From NCBI GenBank assembly GCA_965220715.1, contig OZ244843.1, positions 3,038,001-3,102,000 on the forward strand: DNA of 64,000 nucleotides. Reading direction: 5' to 3'. This document shows positions 24,983-33,864 of the stretch, piece by piece; the first letter of the stretch is position 1; every line of letters begins with the position of its first letter. The notes under the pieces are model-generated. The model saw only the letters and a list, made by a program, of their open reading frames with translations, searched no databases and was not told where the DNA came from. Origin of the DNA: Bin5 sp965220715. GTDB taxonomy: Bacteria; Chloroflexota; Anaerolineae; Caldilineales; Caldilineaceae. The translations under genes and the position numbers were made by a program.

Positions 24983-26326
24983 ATGTCTACCCAGCCAAAC
25001 ACTCTCGTAATCCTTACGGATCAACAGACGCACGCGGCGCTCAGCGCCCACGGTAACCCGCACCTGCATACGCCGCACATGGACTCGCTCGTCCATAGCG
25101 GGCTTAGCTTTCTGAACTCGTACTGCCCCGCTCCGGTCTGTGGGCCGGCGCGCGGCAGCCTGCTCAGCGGTCGGATGCCGCATGAGACCGGTGTAGAGGT
25201 AAACGGGCCGGCCCCAACCCCTGAAATCCCCACGATGGGGGAGCATTTCCGCCGGGCCGGCTACCGACCTTTTTACGCCGGCAAGCTGCACCTTGGGCCA
25301 AGATACCGGAAGGGCGTCCAACAGGTGGGCGGCATACAGGGCTTTGATTTTCTCTGCAACGAGTACCCAGAAGGCATTCCGCGTCAACTGGGCAGCGATA
25401 CCGATGAGGTGTGGACAGATCATGCTGTGGAGTTCTTGCGGCGACAGGAGCCGCGAGAGACCAGGGCGGAAGAACCCTTCCTGCTGGTCGCTTCGCTGCA
25501 CAATCCTCACGACATCTGCTACTGGGTAATGGAGTGGCACCATATCGTCGATATACCACCCGATAGCGACCTGCCGCCACTGCCGGCCAATTTCCAACCT
25601 AGCGCGGACGAACCTGAATTTATTGGGCTTTGCCGCCAGCGGACGGAGTACGGCCCGGAGATGAGCTGGACACATGGCTGGGACGAAACTGACTGGCGTC
25701 GATACCTATACGTGTATTATCGTCTGACTGAACGGGTTGATCGGCAGATTGGCAGGTTGCTCGCGGCTCTGGAAGGAAGTGGTATCGCCGACGAGACATT
25801 GGTCGTGCTGACAAGCGACCATGGCGAAGGGGTGGCCGCCCACAAGTGGGTCACCAAGCTGATGTTGTGGGAAGAGGTCGTCAGGGTGCCTTTCGTGATG
25901 CGATTGCCGGGCGCAATTCCACAGAACCGGGTGGACAGCACACATCTTGTCTCCGGGCTGGACCTGCTGCCCACATTGTGTGACTACGCAAACATCGCAA
26001 CTCCCACAGGATTACCAGGACACAGTGTGCGTCCAGTGATAGAGAACCCAGCACTGCCGGGTCGATCCTGCGTCGTGACGGAATTGCAAGCCTTCATGAG
26101 CGATGAAAGCAAGAAAGGCCGTATGGTTCGTACGGCCCGCTACAAGTATGTGGTCTATTCTCACGGACAACGCCCAGAACTGCTCTTTGACCTGGAGGCT
26201 GATCCTGGCGAGACGCAGAACCTGGCCTATGAGTCCGCCTATCGGGAGATCTTGTCGGAGCACCGAGCTCTTTTGAGGAAGGAGATCGAAGAGACGGCTG
26301 ATCCTTTTAGATTTCCAGTGGATTAG
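24983..26326 (+). CDS. Type I sulfatase (alkaline-phosphatase superfamily)
   Basis: About 447 residues from MSTQPNTLVILTDQQ. DQQ supplies metal-binding residues. CGPARGSLLSGRMPHETG near residue 53 is the sulfatase signature, whose Cys would be converted to formylglycine. TSDHGE further on is the second metal-binding motif. The Cys form needs a maturation enzyme (FGE or anSME), which is not in this window. No signal peptide is seen, so it acts in the cytoplasm and could desulfate a sugar taken up by the ABC transporter upstream. A TTGACA box lies at 24898. The longer frame starting with TTG at 24926 lacks a ribosome site. Confidence 0.9.
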   Translation: MSTQPNTLVILTDQQTHAALSAHGNPHLHTPHMDSLVHSGLSFLNSYCPAPVCGPARGSLLSGRMPHETGVEVNGPAPTPEIPTMGEHFRRAGYRPFYAGKLHLGPRYRKGVQQVGGIQGFDFLCNEYPEGIPRQLGSDTDEVWTDHAVEFLRRQEPRETRAEEPFLLVASLHNPHDICYWVMEWHHIVDIPPDSDLPPLPANFQPSADEPEFIGLCRQRTEYGPEMSWTHGWDETDWRRYLYVYYRLTERVDRQIGRLLAALEGSGIADETLVVLTSDHGEGVAAHKWVTKLMLWEEVVRVPFVMRLPGAIPQNRVDSTHLVSGLDLLPTLCDYANIATPTGLPGHSVRPVIENPALPGRSCVVTELQAFMSDESKKGRMVRTARYKYVVYSHGQRPELLFDLEADPGETQNLAYESAYREILSEHRALLRKEIEETADPFRFPVD

Positions 26327-26380
26327 AGGAAGCTGTCCGGACAAAGGTCTTACCAAATGCCCTGTATCGTTCAATATGTG

Positions 26381-27004
26381 TCAGTTCGCAGGAGGGAACC
26401 AATTCCGCAGAATCTCTTTGAATTCTCGAAAGGCTTCGTCCTTGCATCTTGTTAACGAGACTTTCCGAGCAATTTTCAAGTAGAGAGATGAACTGCGCCT
26501 CGTATTGGCCGCACGGAGGGCTGCCCTAAAGGCCTTTGAAGGCAGCTTAGGCTTGACTTCCCCATTCTCCAACCAACCTGCCTCTCGAAGCCAGCGACGT
26601 AGTTCGTAGTTCCCGTTTGCCCATCCTGCTACTTCGGCGACGTGAGGAGAGGTCCCCCAGACCCAAGCCTCCAATTCAGGTACCAAGACTACTGCTCTCG
26701 CCCTTTCCCCCCATCCTGTCTGGCGAAACTCGGTGCCAAGGCCATCCTGCAAATCCTGGGGCGAAGTCTGTTCTCTTCCGCTTCCAAAATGATCGAACAT
26801 CAGCAGACCGTGTCGATAATTCTCTGAAAACATTGACAGAAAGGAAACGCCGCGCTGTGCGCAGGCAGGATCATGCTGCGTCTCAACATGAATTACGGGA
26901 TCGATCGCCCGAATGCCCATAGACTCTGGTCTTTAAAATATACCTTTCAGAGCTTGCGCCATGTCCTTATCAGCCACGAGAATGACAAGATCTCTCTTGT
27001 TCAT
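26381..27004 (-). pseudogene. Small ATPase-partner gene with an in-frame TAA (possible defence effector)
   Basis: The frame starts at ATG 27004, which overlaps the original TGA of the ATPase gene (ATGA). It reads MNKRDLVILVADKDM, then meets TAA at 26933-26935 after 23 codons. The same phase continues open for 184 more codons (RPESMGIRAIDPVIH and so on to position 26381), giving about 207 residues without the stop. It resembles small proteins that follow AAA ATPases in defence-type pairs. I recall a similar protein in methylation-associated defence loci, but cannot confirm this. Downstream initiation at ATG 26920 would give a 179-residue product lacking the conserved N-terminus. It may be broken, read through, or an assembly error. 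Confidence 0.7.
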
Positions 27005-28260
27005 CCCAAAACTCCCGACGCCAGAAGTGTCCCCAAATCCACTTGTCCTTGCCAATTTTGGAGCATCGGATGTTCTGATCCGAGAGCTATGTCCGTTGCT
27101 CCCGTATCGTCTTAGGCAAAACACAACACGTCGTCCAGTTCGACTGCATTGAGCACTACAGTGGAATGGGTGGCGAGTAACACTTGTGCTTCATACATCG
27201 AGGAGAGGGAATCAAAGGCAGTAGACACAGCACCTGGGTGGATGCCGTTTTCCGGCCCCTCAATCAGATAAATGCCCTCGAGATCGACTAGATAGGCCGG
27301 CAATGTTAGAGCTGTCAATCTCAGGGTTCCGTCAGAAACCAGCCAAGAGGGAACTGTCAACCCACCGGCATACTCGTATATCATGTAGCAATGCCTATCC
27401 TCTGGGCGCTCGAAAGTAGTGATGCCCTCCAGATCGGGAAGAGAGGTCTGCAGATGCGCGATCCATTCAAGGTAACGTCCCGGGTCTTTCTCCCGCAGAC
27501 GCGCAACAATCCATGGCAGGTTCGAACCATCCGACAGCAATACGCTAGTTCCAGTCGGTGGACTAGGGCGCCGAATTTGGAAACTGTTAAGGACAAGCCA
27601 ATGAACTCCGGCACTCAGGTACTCCCTGAACCACTTGACTACAGGAAAATCCAGGTCAACATCCAGGATGAAACTAAGCGCCGATCTTTGCGTGCCAATT
27701 CTCAGCGTGGGGGCCCCGACTTTGTCGGGCTGAGCGTACCGCTCGCTGCAGAAGTGAGCGCCTCCCCCTGGCACCCTACGGACAACAAACTTGGTGTTCC
27801 GCTGACTCTTTGGAGTCAATAGTGATTCTGGAAATGGGCGAGTTGCAGGAAATGAAGGGTGTTGCGTTTCGTCGGTCTCCCGGCTCACTCTCAGCACAAA
27901 TGCTTCATCCTGGAAGGCTAACTGGCGCTCAGTTTCGTCAAAACCAAAGGCGACTTCGTACCGCGCAGTACAAAACTCTCGCCTCGCCGTCAGACTGCGC
28001 ACGGCATCGGGAATGCGTGCCTCAATCGCCAATTCAAATCTGTCTCCCTGTCGCTGGAAGAGCAACTCCTGCGGATTGTTCGTCCGATTGTCCAAAGCCG
28101 CTTCCAACCCCTCGGATATTAGGTCTTGCAAAAATGCAACCACATCCAGGAAAGTCGTCTTACCAGACGCGTTTGGCCCGACCAGGACATGAAAAGGCTT
28201 GAGTGGTCTGGATATGTAGCGCAAGCAGCGGTAGTTCAGGGCCTCAATCAGCGTGATCAT
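27001..28260 (-). pseudogene. AAA ATPase (RecF/SMC-like, AAA_21) with an in-frame TAA near its C-terminus
   Basis: Walker A is GPNASGKTT at about residues 28-36. The ABC-signature-like SDGTLRLTAL, a Walker B region LIEGPENGIHP and the H-loop LLATHS follow. Translation stops at TAA 27112-27114 after 382 residues (ending DVLCFA). In the same phase the sequence continues DDTGATDIALGSEHP...LASGVLG to a TGA at 27001-27003 that overlaps the next gene's ATG. That tail looks like a normal family C-terminus, so the TAA looks like a nonsense change, for example from AAA. Walker B has Gly where such ATPases usually have a second Glu (EEPENG). The 382-residue product may still fold. Confidence 0.75.
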
Positions 28261-29066
28261 GGATCACCTCCGCTCCTCCTTTTCGTCCAGAATGCCAGAT
28301 AGGGCGGGCTGACCGCCTTGAAATGCTCCCAGGAGCCTGGTTCCGGGGCCTCCTCCCAGGTCGTGTGCTCGTCAAAAGCCAGGATCTCGAATCCGCTGGC
28401 AATCAAGCAGTTGATGAATGTTTTCATCGTGTGCCGAAACTCGCGCGGCCCCGGCACTTCGCTCTTGACGCCATCTTCGTCCTCGACGCCCCAGCTGTCG
28501 CTGCCATAAATGGCGACGACGTCGACCTCACTGTCGGCGTAGATCGAGTTGGACGAATAGCCCTTAATGGGATCATAATCGTCAGGGTTGAAGGTCTGGG
28601 TATAGGGATTGTGCCACTGGACGTGATAGAGTCCCTCTGCTTTCAGAACACGGGCCACGCCGGCGAAGACGGGGCGAACGTCCGGTACGAAGTTGATCGA
28701 GAAGGGCTGGTATACGATATCGAAAGCGTCCTCAGCGAAACGGGACAGGTCCCGCATATCGCCTTGCAAGAGTACGGGGGAAAGACCGTAATGGTCGGCC
28801 GCGCGCTTGTCGTTCGCAAGCTGTTCGTCCGAGAGGTCAAGAACCGTTACGTGCGCGCCAAGCAAACCAATTGCCGCCGACTGCTGACCGCCGCCCCCGC
28901 CGAGAACAAGCACACGCTTGCCACGCAGGTCGCCCAGTAAGTCGGCCTCGTCCACCATCTCCCGCGCCGACGCTTCGTCCAACTCCAGTTTGGGCCGAGA
29001 ATAGAGAATGCCGGCGCGCACCAACCCGTTCCAGCGTTCACGATTGAAGCTAGAAAGCTCATCCAT
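28257..29066 (-). CDS. Class I SAM-dependent methyltransferase
   Basis: A 269-residue protein with the SAM-binding Rossmann motif VLVLGGGGGQQS at about residues 51-62, the acidic VTVLDLS at strand 2 and GDMRDLS further on. This is the Methyltransf_11/25 type that usually acts on small molecules. AAGGAAG precedes the ATG. Its stop overlaps the ATPase start by four bases, so it heads a three-gene transcript with the ATPase and its partner. There is no DNA-methylase motif (DPPY or similar), so base modification of DNA is unlikely. The link to the ATPase pair may be incidental. Confidence 0.85.
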   Translation of the reverse strand: MDELSSFNRERWNGLVRAGILYSRPKLELDEASAREMVDEADLLGDLRGKRVLVLGGGGGQQSAAIGLLGAHVTVLDLSDEQLANDKRAADHYGLSPVLLQGDMRDLSRFAEDAFDIVYQPFSINFVPDVRPVFAGVARVLKAEGLYHVQWHNPYTQTFNPDDYDPIKGYSSNSIYADSEVDVVAIYGSDSWGVEDEDGVKSEVPGPREFRHTMKTFINCLIASGFEILAFDEHTTWEEAPEPGSWEHFKAVSPPYLAFWTKRRSGGDP

Positions 29067-29220
29067 TTATTGCTTCCTTCTGTGTCATGTATGAAATTCG
29101 GCGAATCAGGCCTGCTGCACGGAGGAACTCCTGGATTCCAGCAGTTCCTGTGCGAAGGCAAAAATGTCGGCGCCTATTACAGGCTACCAGGAAAGCAACA
29201 GTTTCTCGAACCTGCGCGTC

Positions 29221-30012
29221 TCAACTTGCCAGCCGAGGCCCCAGCATCTCTTGCCAGCATGCCTGGCGAATGGTCCGCTCTTTGTAATGATCGCTCTGTG
29301 AGACGCCGAGAGGGTTGCCAAACGAGAGGATGTTAACGGCATCTTGCGCTTTGTCGCGGGCATCCCAGTCGCGCGGCCGGTTGAGCGCGTCGGGGTCATG
29401 GTTCCACGAAGGGGCTGTACTCTCACTGGCGCGGTTGAAGAGGAACTTGATCATGTGGCGCTTGACGCCCGAACTGTTGCTGGCCGTGCCGTGCCACAGA
29501 TCATAGTGGGTGAATGCAACTGTTCCTGCCGGCACTGTCAAGGGCACCTGACCTCGAATGTTCGAGTAGGTGGACATCCTGTCAGTCGGCGCGTTGCGAA
29601 ACTGGGTTCCCGGGACTACCACCGTCGGGCCCATCTCGGCGGTGATGGTGTGAGGATAATAGAGTCCCAGCAGGCGATCGATCTGTGTTTTGCGATTGTT
29701 CGTGCCATCCTGGTGCCACTGCATGGAGCCGGATTCGGGCTGTTTGCAATGCCAGTGGCGGTGAGAGTTTACCGTATAATCCTCGCCTAGCAGGCTGATG
29801 AGCGCGCCCCGCACGTGAGGATGCTCCAGCACTTGCCAAAGCTCGGGCACGGATTCGGTGATGGCGTCTCCGGGGTTGGCCGATAGCGCGTCGAGCTGGC
29901 AGGCAATCCGCTCGTTGAGGCCGGCGGGGAGATCCGGTTCAACAATATAGTAGCCGTTTACAAGGAAGCGGGCCACGTCAACGTCTTTGAGCAGGTATTG
30001 GGCATCGATCAT
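29221..30012 (-). CDS. Phytanoyl-CoA dioxygenase (PhyH) family protein
   Basis: A 263-residue Fe(II)/2-oxoglutarate-dependent oxygenase. HQDG supplies the first His and Asp of the iron-binding triad and HYDLWHGTASNSSGVKRHM the distal His and the 2-oxoglutarate-binding Arg. Such enzymes hydroxylate small molecules or lipids; the substrate is unknown. GGAGG lies 7 bases before ATG 30012. The start overlaps the stop of the upstream 30293 gene by four bases, so they are cotranscribed. Confidence 0.88.
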   Translation of the reverse strand: MIDAQYLLKDVDVARFLVNGYYIVEPDLPAGLNERIACQLDALSANPGDAITESVPELWQVLEHPHVRGALISLLGEDYTVNSHRHWHCKQPESGSMQWHQDGTNNRKTQIDRLLGLYYPHTITAEMGPTVVVPGTQFRNAPTDRMSTYSNIRGQVPLTVPAGTVAFTHYDLWHGTASNSSGVKRHMIKFLFNRASESTAPSWNHDPDALNRPRDWDARDKAQDAVNILSFGNPLGVSQSDHYKERTIRQACWQEMLGPRLAS

Positions 30013-30293
30013 GGGAAAACCTCCATCTTCTGCAGTATGAACTCATAGCCGACTACGTCCAGATCCGTGTCGCTGAATGGGGACTGCAAGTGAGGAAACT
30101 GTACAATCTGCCAACCGTCAACTACCGCATCATGCACCGTTGTGTAAGGCCATTGGAACTCCCCGCCGCTGATTTCAAGCTGGAAACCCTTGACCGGTTC
30201 GATCAACGTATACCCCAAGATCTCGGAAAATACGCTGGGAGTGCGTGCGTGCAGATACAACAGTCGTTGGCGCGGGTGGTCATGTGAATCCAT
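30009..30293 (-). CDS. Small protein of unknown function upstream of PhyH
   Basis: About 94 residues from ATG 30293 (AGGAA upstream); the frame is open to 30371. No family is recognised. It looks like a small soluble mixed alpha/beta protein (LLYLHARTPSVFSEILGY, then IVQFPHLQSPFSDTDLDVVGYEFIL) without membrane segments or cysteine motifs. The 4-bp overlap with the PhyH gene is the best evidence that it is real and acts with that oxygenase. Confidence 0.6.
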   Translation of the reverse strand: MDSHDHPRQRLLYLHARTPSVFSEILGYTLIEPVKGFQLEISGGEFQWPYTTVHDAVVDGWQIVQFPHLQSPFSDTDLDVVGYEFILQKMEVFP

Positions 30294-30525
30294 CTGCGTG
30301 CAGTTCCTGTCAGAGAGGTAGAGCAGGTCATACTTTTGTTCAATTATATGTGAAGGGCCCCGCGCCGGCAAGCTATGGAGAGAGGTGAGGGCAGAGGAGT
30401 GAGGAAAGAGATAAGGTCATTGCGAGACCGGCCAGATCTGAGAAACTCTAAGGCGTCCAACCATTCGCAAGAGCGGGGCCGCGCTATCACTCGAGTCCGG
30501 GTTCCTGCCCTATCACTGTCCGGCG

Positions 30526-30554
30526 TTGACGATGAAGGCGCAAGGCGTTAAAAT
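30526..30554 (+). promoter_or_regulatory. Sigma-70-type promoter of the amidohydrolase operon
   Basis: TTGACG (30526-30531) and TAAAAT (30549-30554) are separated by 17 bases, about 60 bases before the first amidohydrolase start. Downstream gaps are short through 37863, so this may drive the whole run. Confidence 0.7.
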
Positions 30555-30613
30555 CTGCGTAATCATGAAACCGCTTATTTGACTATGCAAGCAAAGTGGA
30601 GGAGCAGCGAGCC

Positions 30614-31795
30614 ATGACGCCAAAAGCCGATGCGCCGCAGTCCCGGTCGGCCGCATCCGAGAATGGACAAAACACGGAGCAGCGCAAGCAAACCGCCGTT
30701 CAACCGCTAAACGGGAGGCGGCGACCGTCTCCTCCACATCCAGTAATAGACTGCGACATCCACAACGAGGTTTCGTCCATCGAACTGTTGATGCCATATC
30801 TGTCCGACCATTGGTGCGACTACGTCCGTGAATCGGCCTTCCGCGGTCCCCACGCCAACGACTACCCCAGCGGCGCGCCGACCTCGGCGCGGCCGGGAAG
30901 CATCCCCGCCGAGGGAGGGGTAGCAGGTTCCAGCCTGCAGGTTGTTCGCGAACAGGCGCTGGCCCCCTGGAATACTGAAATCGGAATCCTCAACTGTGCT
31001 TACCGAGTGCAGAGCGTAAAACAGGAAGATCTGGCTGCGGACCTGGCTACGGCAGCCAACCGTTGGCAGATTGACGAGTGGCTGGCGCCGGAACCGCGTC
31101 TGCGCGGATCGCTGGTGGTGCCTAGCCAGACCCCCACTCGTGCGGCCGAAGAGATCCATCGCTTCGGCGACCATCCGCAATTCGTCCAGGTGGTGCTTCC
31201 GGTGCGTTCCTTTATCCCTTACGGCAACCGCTTTTACGATCCTCTTTATGCGGCCGCCGTCGAGCGCGATCTGGTCGTCGGCATCAATTTTGGCGGCGCG
31301 TCCGGTCACGCCCCTACACCAGTGGGCTGGCCCTCGACCTATCTCGAAGAGCATGCAGGTATGGCGCAGGTATTTCAGTCCCAGGTCATCAGCATCATTG
31401 CCGAAGGGGTATTCGATCGTTTCCCAGAGTTGCGTATTGCCCTCATTGAAGGTGGATTCGTTTGGATGCCTTCTCTGATGTGGCGGCTGGACAAGGAGTG
31501 GAAAGGGTTGCGCACCAACACGCCATGGGTCAGGCGCCCGCCTTCAGACTACATTCGCGAGCACATGCGCGTGACCGTGCAGCCTGTTGGGGCACCGCCC
31601 GATCCCCGTTATATTCTGCAGACAATCGAACAGATGGAGTCGGACTCGTTGCTCATGTTCGCCACCGACTACCCGCACTGGCACTATGATAGTGACGATG
31701 AAGCGTGGCCGGTAACCCTGCCGGAATCGGTCAACGCAAAAATATGGTCAGAAAACGCCCGCTCGTTCTATCGACTCCAGGGAGATCTACCATGA
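30614..31795 (+). CDS. Amidohydrolase-2 family metal-dependent hydrolase (paralogue 1)
   Basis: About 393 residues from ATG 30614, which has GGAGGAGCAG at the right distance (GTG 30596 is less likely). VIDCDIHNE opens the TIM barrel with the DxH metal motif. INFGGASGHAP holds a conserved strand and FATDYPHWHYDSDDE supplies the C-terminal metal Asp. This is the Amidohydro_2 group that includes ACMSD and related decarboxylases or hydrolases. The first 40 residues are low-complexity. The stop overlaps the next start (ATGA). Substrate unknown. Confidence 0.88.
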   Translation: MTPKADAPQSRSAASENGQNTEQRKQTAVQPLNGRRRPSPPHPVIDCDIHNEVSSIELLMPYLSDHWCDYVRESAFRGPHANDYPSGAPTSARPGSIPAEGGVAGSSLQVVREQALAPWNTEIGILNCAYRVQSVKQEDLAADLATAANRWQIDEWLAPEPRLRGSLVVPSQTPTRAAEEIHRFGDHPQFVQVVLPVRSFIPYGNRFYDPLYAAAVERDLVVGINFGGASGHAPTPVGWPSTYLEEHAGMAQVFQSQVISIIAEGVFDRFPELRIALIEGGFVWMPSLMWRLDKEWKGLRTNTPWVRRPPSDYIREHMRVTVQPVGAPPDPRYILQTIEQMESDSLLMFATDYPHWHYDSDDEAWPVTLPESVNAKIWSENARSFYRLQGDLP

Positions 31796-32907
31796 CGTTG
31801 GATTTGCAGATCACTGCTCAGTCCAAGAGAGCTCACAAAACACGCCTGGCGGTAATTGACACCGACATCCACAACTTTGATGTCTATGACGACCCCGTCT
31901 TCAACCAGATCTTCACAGACTATCTGGCGCCCGAGTGGAGGGAGTATCACAAAATGTTCGGGCTGCGGGGACATTACGGCGGCGGCTACCCGCGCGCCCA
32001 ACCGAATGCTGCCCGCGCCGACGCCTGGCCGCCGAGCGGGCGTCCTCCTGGAACTGACCTGGATTTCATGCGCAAGCAACTGCTGGATGCCTGGGATATG
32101 GACTACGGCATTCTGAATCCGCTGGCCGGCGCCGGCGGCCAGGTGAATCAGGAGTACGGAGCTCAACTGGCGCGGGCTATCAACGACTATCAGATCGCGG
32201 AGTGGCTGGAACTTGAGCCGCGTTTGCGGGGGTCGATCCTCGTCAACTATGAGGATGCAGAGCTGGCGCTGCAGGAGATTCACCGGCTGGGAGACCACGA
32301 CGGCTTTGTGCAGGTGATCCTGGTGGCCCGGACGCAGGAACCGCTTGGTCGGCGCAAATATTGGAAGATGTATGAGGCCGCGCTGGAGTATGACCTGCCC
32401 ATCGGCATTCATTTCGGCGGACTCGCCGGCCATCCCCTCACTGCCGGCGGGTGGCCCTCCTACTACATCGAAGATCACTGCGGAATGGCCCAGGTGTTCC
32501 AGGCCCAGGTCGCCAGCCTCGTATGTGAGGGGGTCTTCGAGCATTTTCCCGAGCTGCGCATCGTGATCATCGAGGGCGGCTTTGCCTGGATGCCTTCGCT
32601 GGCCTGGCGGCTGGACCAGAGTTGGAAGCGACTGCGCGCCGAGACGCCCTATCTGAAGAAGGCGCCGTCGGAGTATATGCAGACACACTTCTGGCTATCC
32701 ACGCAACCGATGGAGGAGCCACGGAACCGGCGCCATTTTGAACAGCTACTGCAACAGATGGACGGCGGTCGGCACCTGATGTTCGCAACGGATTACCCGC
32801 ATTGGGACTTCGATTCCCCCGATCGCGCGTTGCCTGCGGCCCTTCCGCTGGAAACCCGGCGCAACATCATGGCTGAGAATGCCCGCCAATTTTACAAGCT
32901 GGCATAG
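31792..32907 (+). CDS. Amidohydrolase-2 family metal-dependent hydrolase (paralogue 2)
   Basis: About 371 residues from ATG 31792 (AGGGAGAT upstream); the start overlaps the previous stop. It is close to paralogue 1 throughout: VIDTDIHNF at the start, GIHFGGLAGHPLTAGGWPSYY in the middle, and FATDYPHWDFDSPDRALP with the catalytic metal Asp near the end. The two probably act on related substrates or form a mixed oligomer. Having both in direct tandem suggests duplication followed by specialisation. Confidence 0.88.
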   Translation: MTLDLQITAQSKRAHKTRLAVIDTDIHNFDVYDDPVFNQIFTDYLAPEWREYHKMFGLRGHYGGGYPRAQPNAARADAWPPSGRPPGTDLDFMRKQLLDAWDMDYGILNPLAGAGGQVNQEYGAQLARAINDYQIAEWLELEPRLRGSILVNYEDAELALQEIHRLGDHDGFVQVILVARTQEPLGRRKYWKMYEAALEYDLPIGIHFGGLAGHPLTAGGWPSYYIEDHCGMAQVFQAQVASLVCEGVFEHFPELRIVIIEGGFAWMPSLAWRLDQSWKRLRAETPYLKKAPSEYMQTHFWLSTQPMEEPRNRRHFEQLLQQMDGGRHLMFATDYPHWDFDSPDRALPAALPLETRRNIMAENARQFYKLA

Positions 32908-32927
32908 CGAAGAACTGGACGGACCGA

Positions 32928-33806
32928 ATGGGCGGTATCATCCGCTTTCTGAGTACGCCTCTGACGACGGTGCAGGGGACTCCCCTGACTCTGATCGACC
33001 TCGCGATCACGGTCGGATCCATATTGATTTTCTACATACTGGCGCGGGTAGCGGCGCGCCAATTTCAGAAGAGGCTGGAGAATCGACTCAAGCTCACCGC
33101 AACCAACCGTCGACTCACCCGCACGGTCATCTTCCTGTCGATTCTGTTTGCCGGCGTATACACATCCCTCTCCTACCTGGGTATAAACCTGTCCATTTTT
33201 CTGGTGCCGCTCAGTGCACTGAGTATCGGATTGGGTCTGGGACTTCAGAATCTGGCCAGCAACTATATTGCGGGACTGGTCTTGATGACGGAAGGAACGA
33301 TCCGGGACGGAGACATGATCGAGGTCGACGGAATCCGCGGCACTGTCCAGGAGATGAGTCTGCGCACAACTGTGGTCAAGACATTCAGCAACACAGAGGT
33401 TATCGTTCCGAACTCGCTGATGGTGTCGCAGCGGCTCGACAACTGGACAAAGTCGGATCAGATTCTCCGCATCGAATCCCAGATTGGAGTTGCCTACGGT
33501 TCGGAAATCGGCGTGGTACACAATATCCTGCATTCCCACATAGTCAAACACACGGCAGTGCTTTCCGACCCGGAGCCGCGCACCTTTTTGGTCGAATTCG
33601 CAGATTCGGCCCTGCTATTCCGGATTCAATTTTGGATCGATGATCCATCGCAACGGCTTTCCTCACTCAGCGAGATCCTGGAAGATATCTATCTTGGACT
33701 GCAAGAGCACGGCATTTCGATACCTTTCCCGCAACGCGATGTGTGGCTGAAGGCCGATCCCTTTGGATCGAATATTTCCTACGCCGCTGCAACGGAGTCC
33801 GAATAG
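32928..33806 (+). CDS. MscS-family mechanosensitive channel
   Basis: A 292-residue membrane protein. Transmembrane segments lie at about residues 20-40, 65-85 and 88-110. The third is the pore helix with the Gly/Ala-rich ALSIGLGLGLQNLASNYIAG. The beta domain follows with IRDGDMIEVDGIRGTVQEMSLRTT and VPNSLM, which are MscS hallmarks. It releases solutes on membrane tension. Lying inside a catabolic gene run, it may be a passenger or serve export of an intermediate. The start has only a weak ribosome site. Confidence 0.92.
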   Translation: MGGIIRFLSTPLTTVQGTPLTLIDLAITVGSILIFYILARVAARQFQKRLENRLKLTATNRRLTRTVIFLSILFAGVYTSLSYLGINLSIFLVPLSALSIGLGLGLQNLASNYIAGLVLMTEGTIRDGDMIEVDGIRGTVQEMSLRTTVVKTFSNTEVIVPNSLMVSQRLDNWTKSDQILRIESQIGVAYGSEIGVVHNILHSHIVKHTAVLSDPEPRTFLVEFADSALLFRIQFWIDDPSQRLSSLSEILEDIYLGLQEHGISIPFPQRDVWLKADPFGSNISYAAATESE

Positions 33807-33864
33807 CGGACGCAACGTTCGCCCACAATGAGAAACTGCCGACAGTTCGCAAGGAGACGTTTCG

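Noticed and set aside
26933..27124. Separate 63-codon gene between the ATPase and its partner
   Set aside because: It starts at a TTG inside the ATPase tail in a different phase. Its last 23 codons are the true beginning of the partner gene, so it is not an independent gene.
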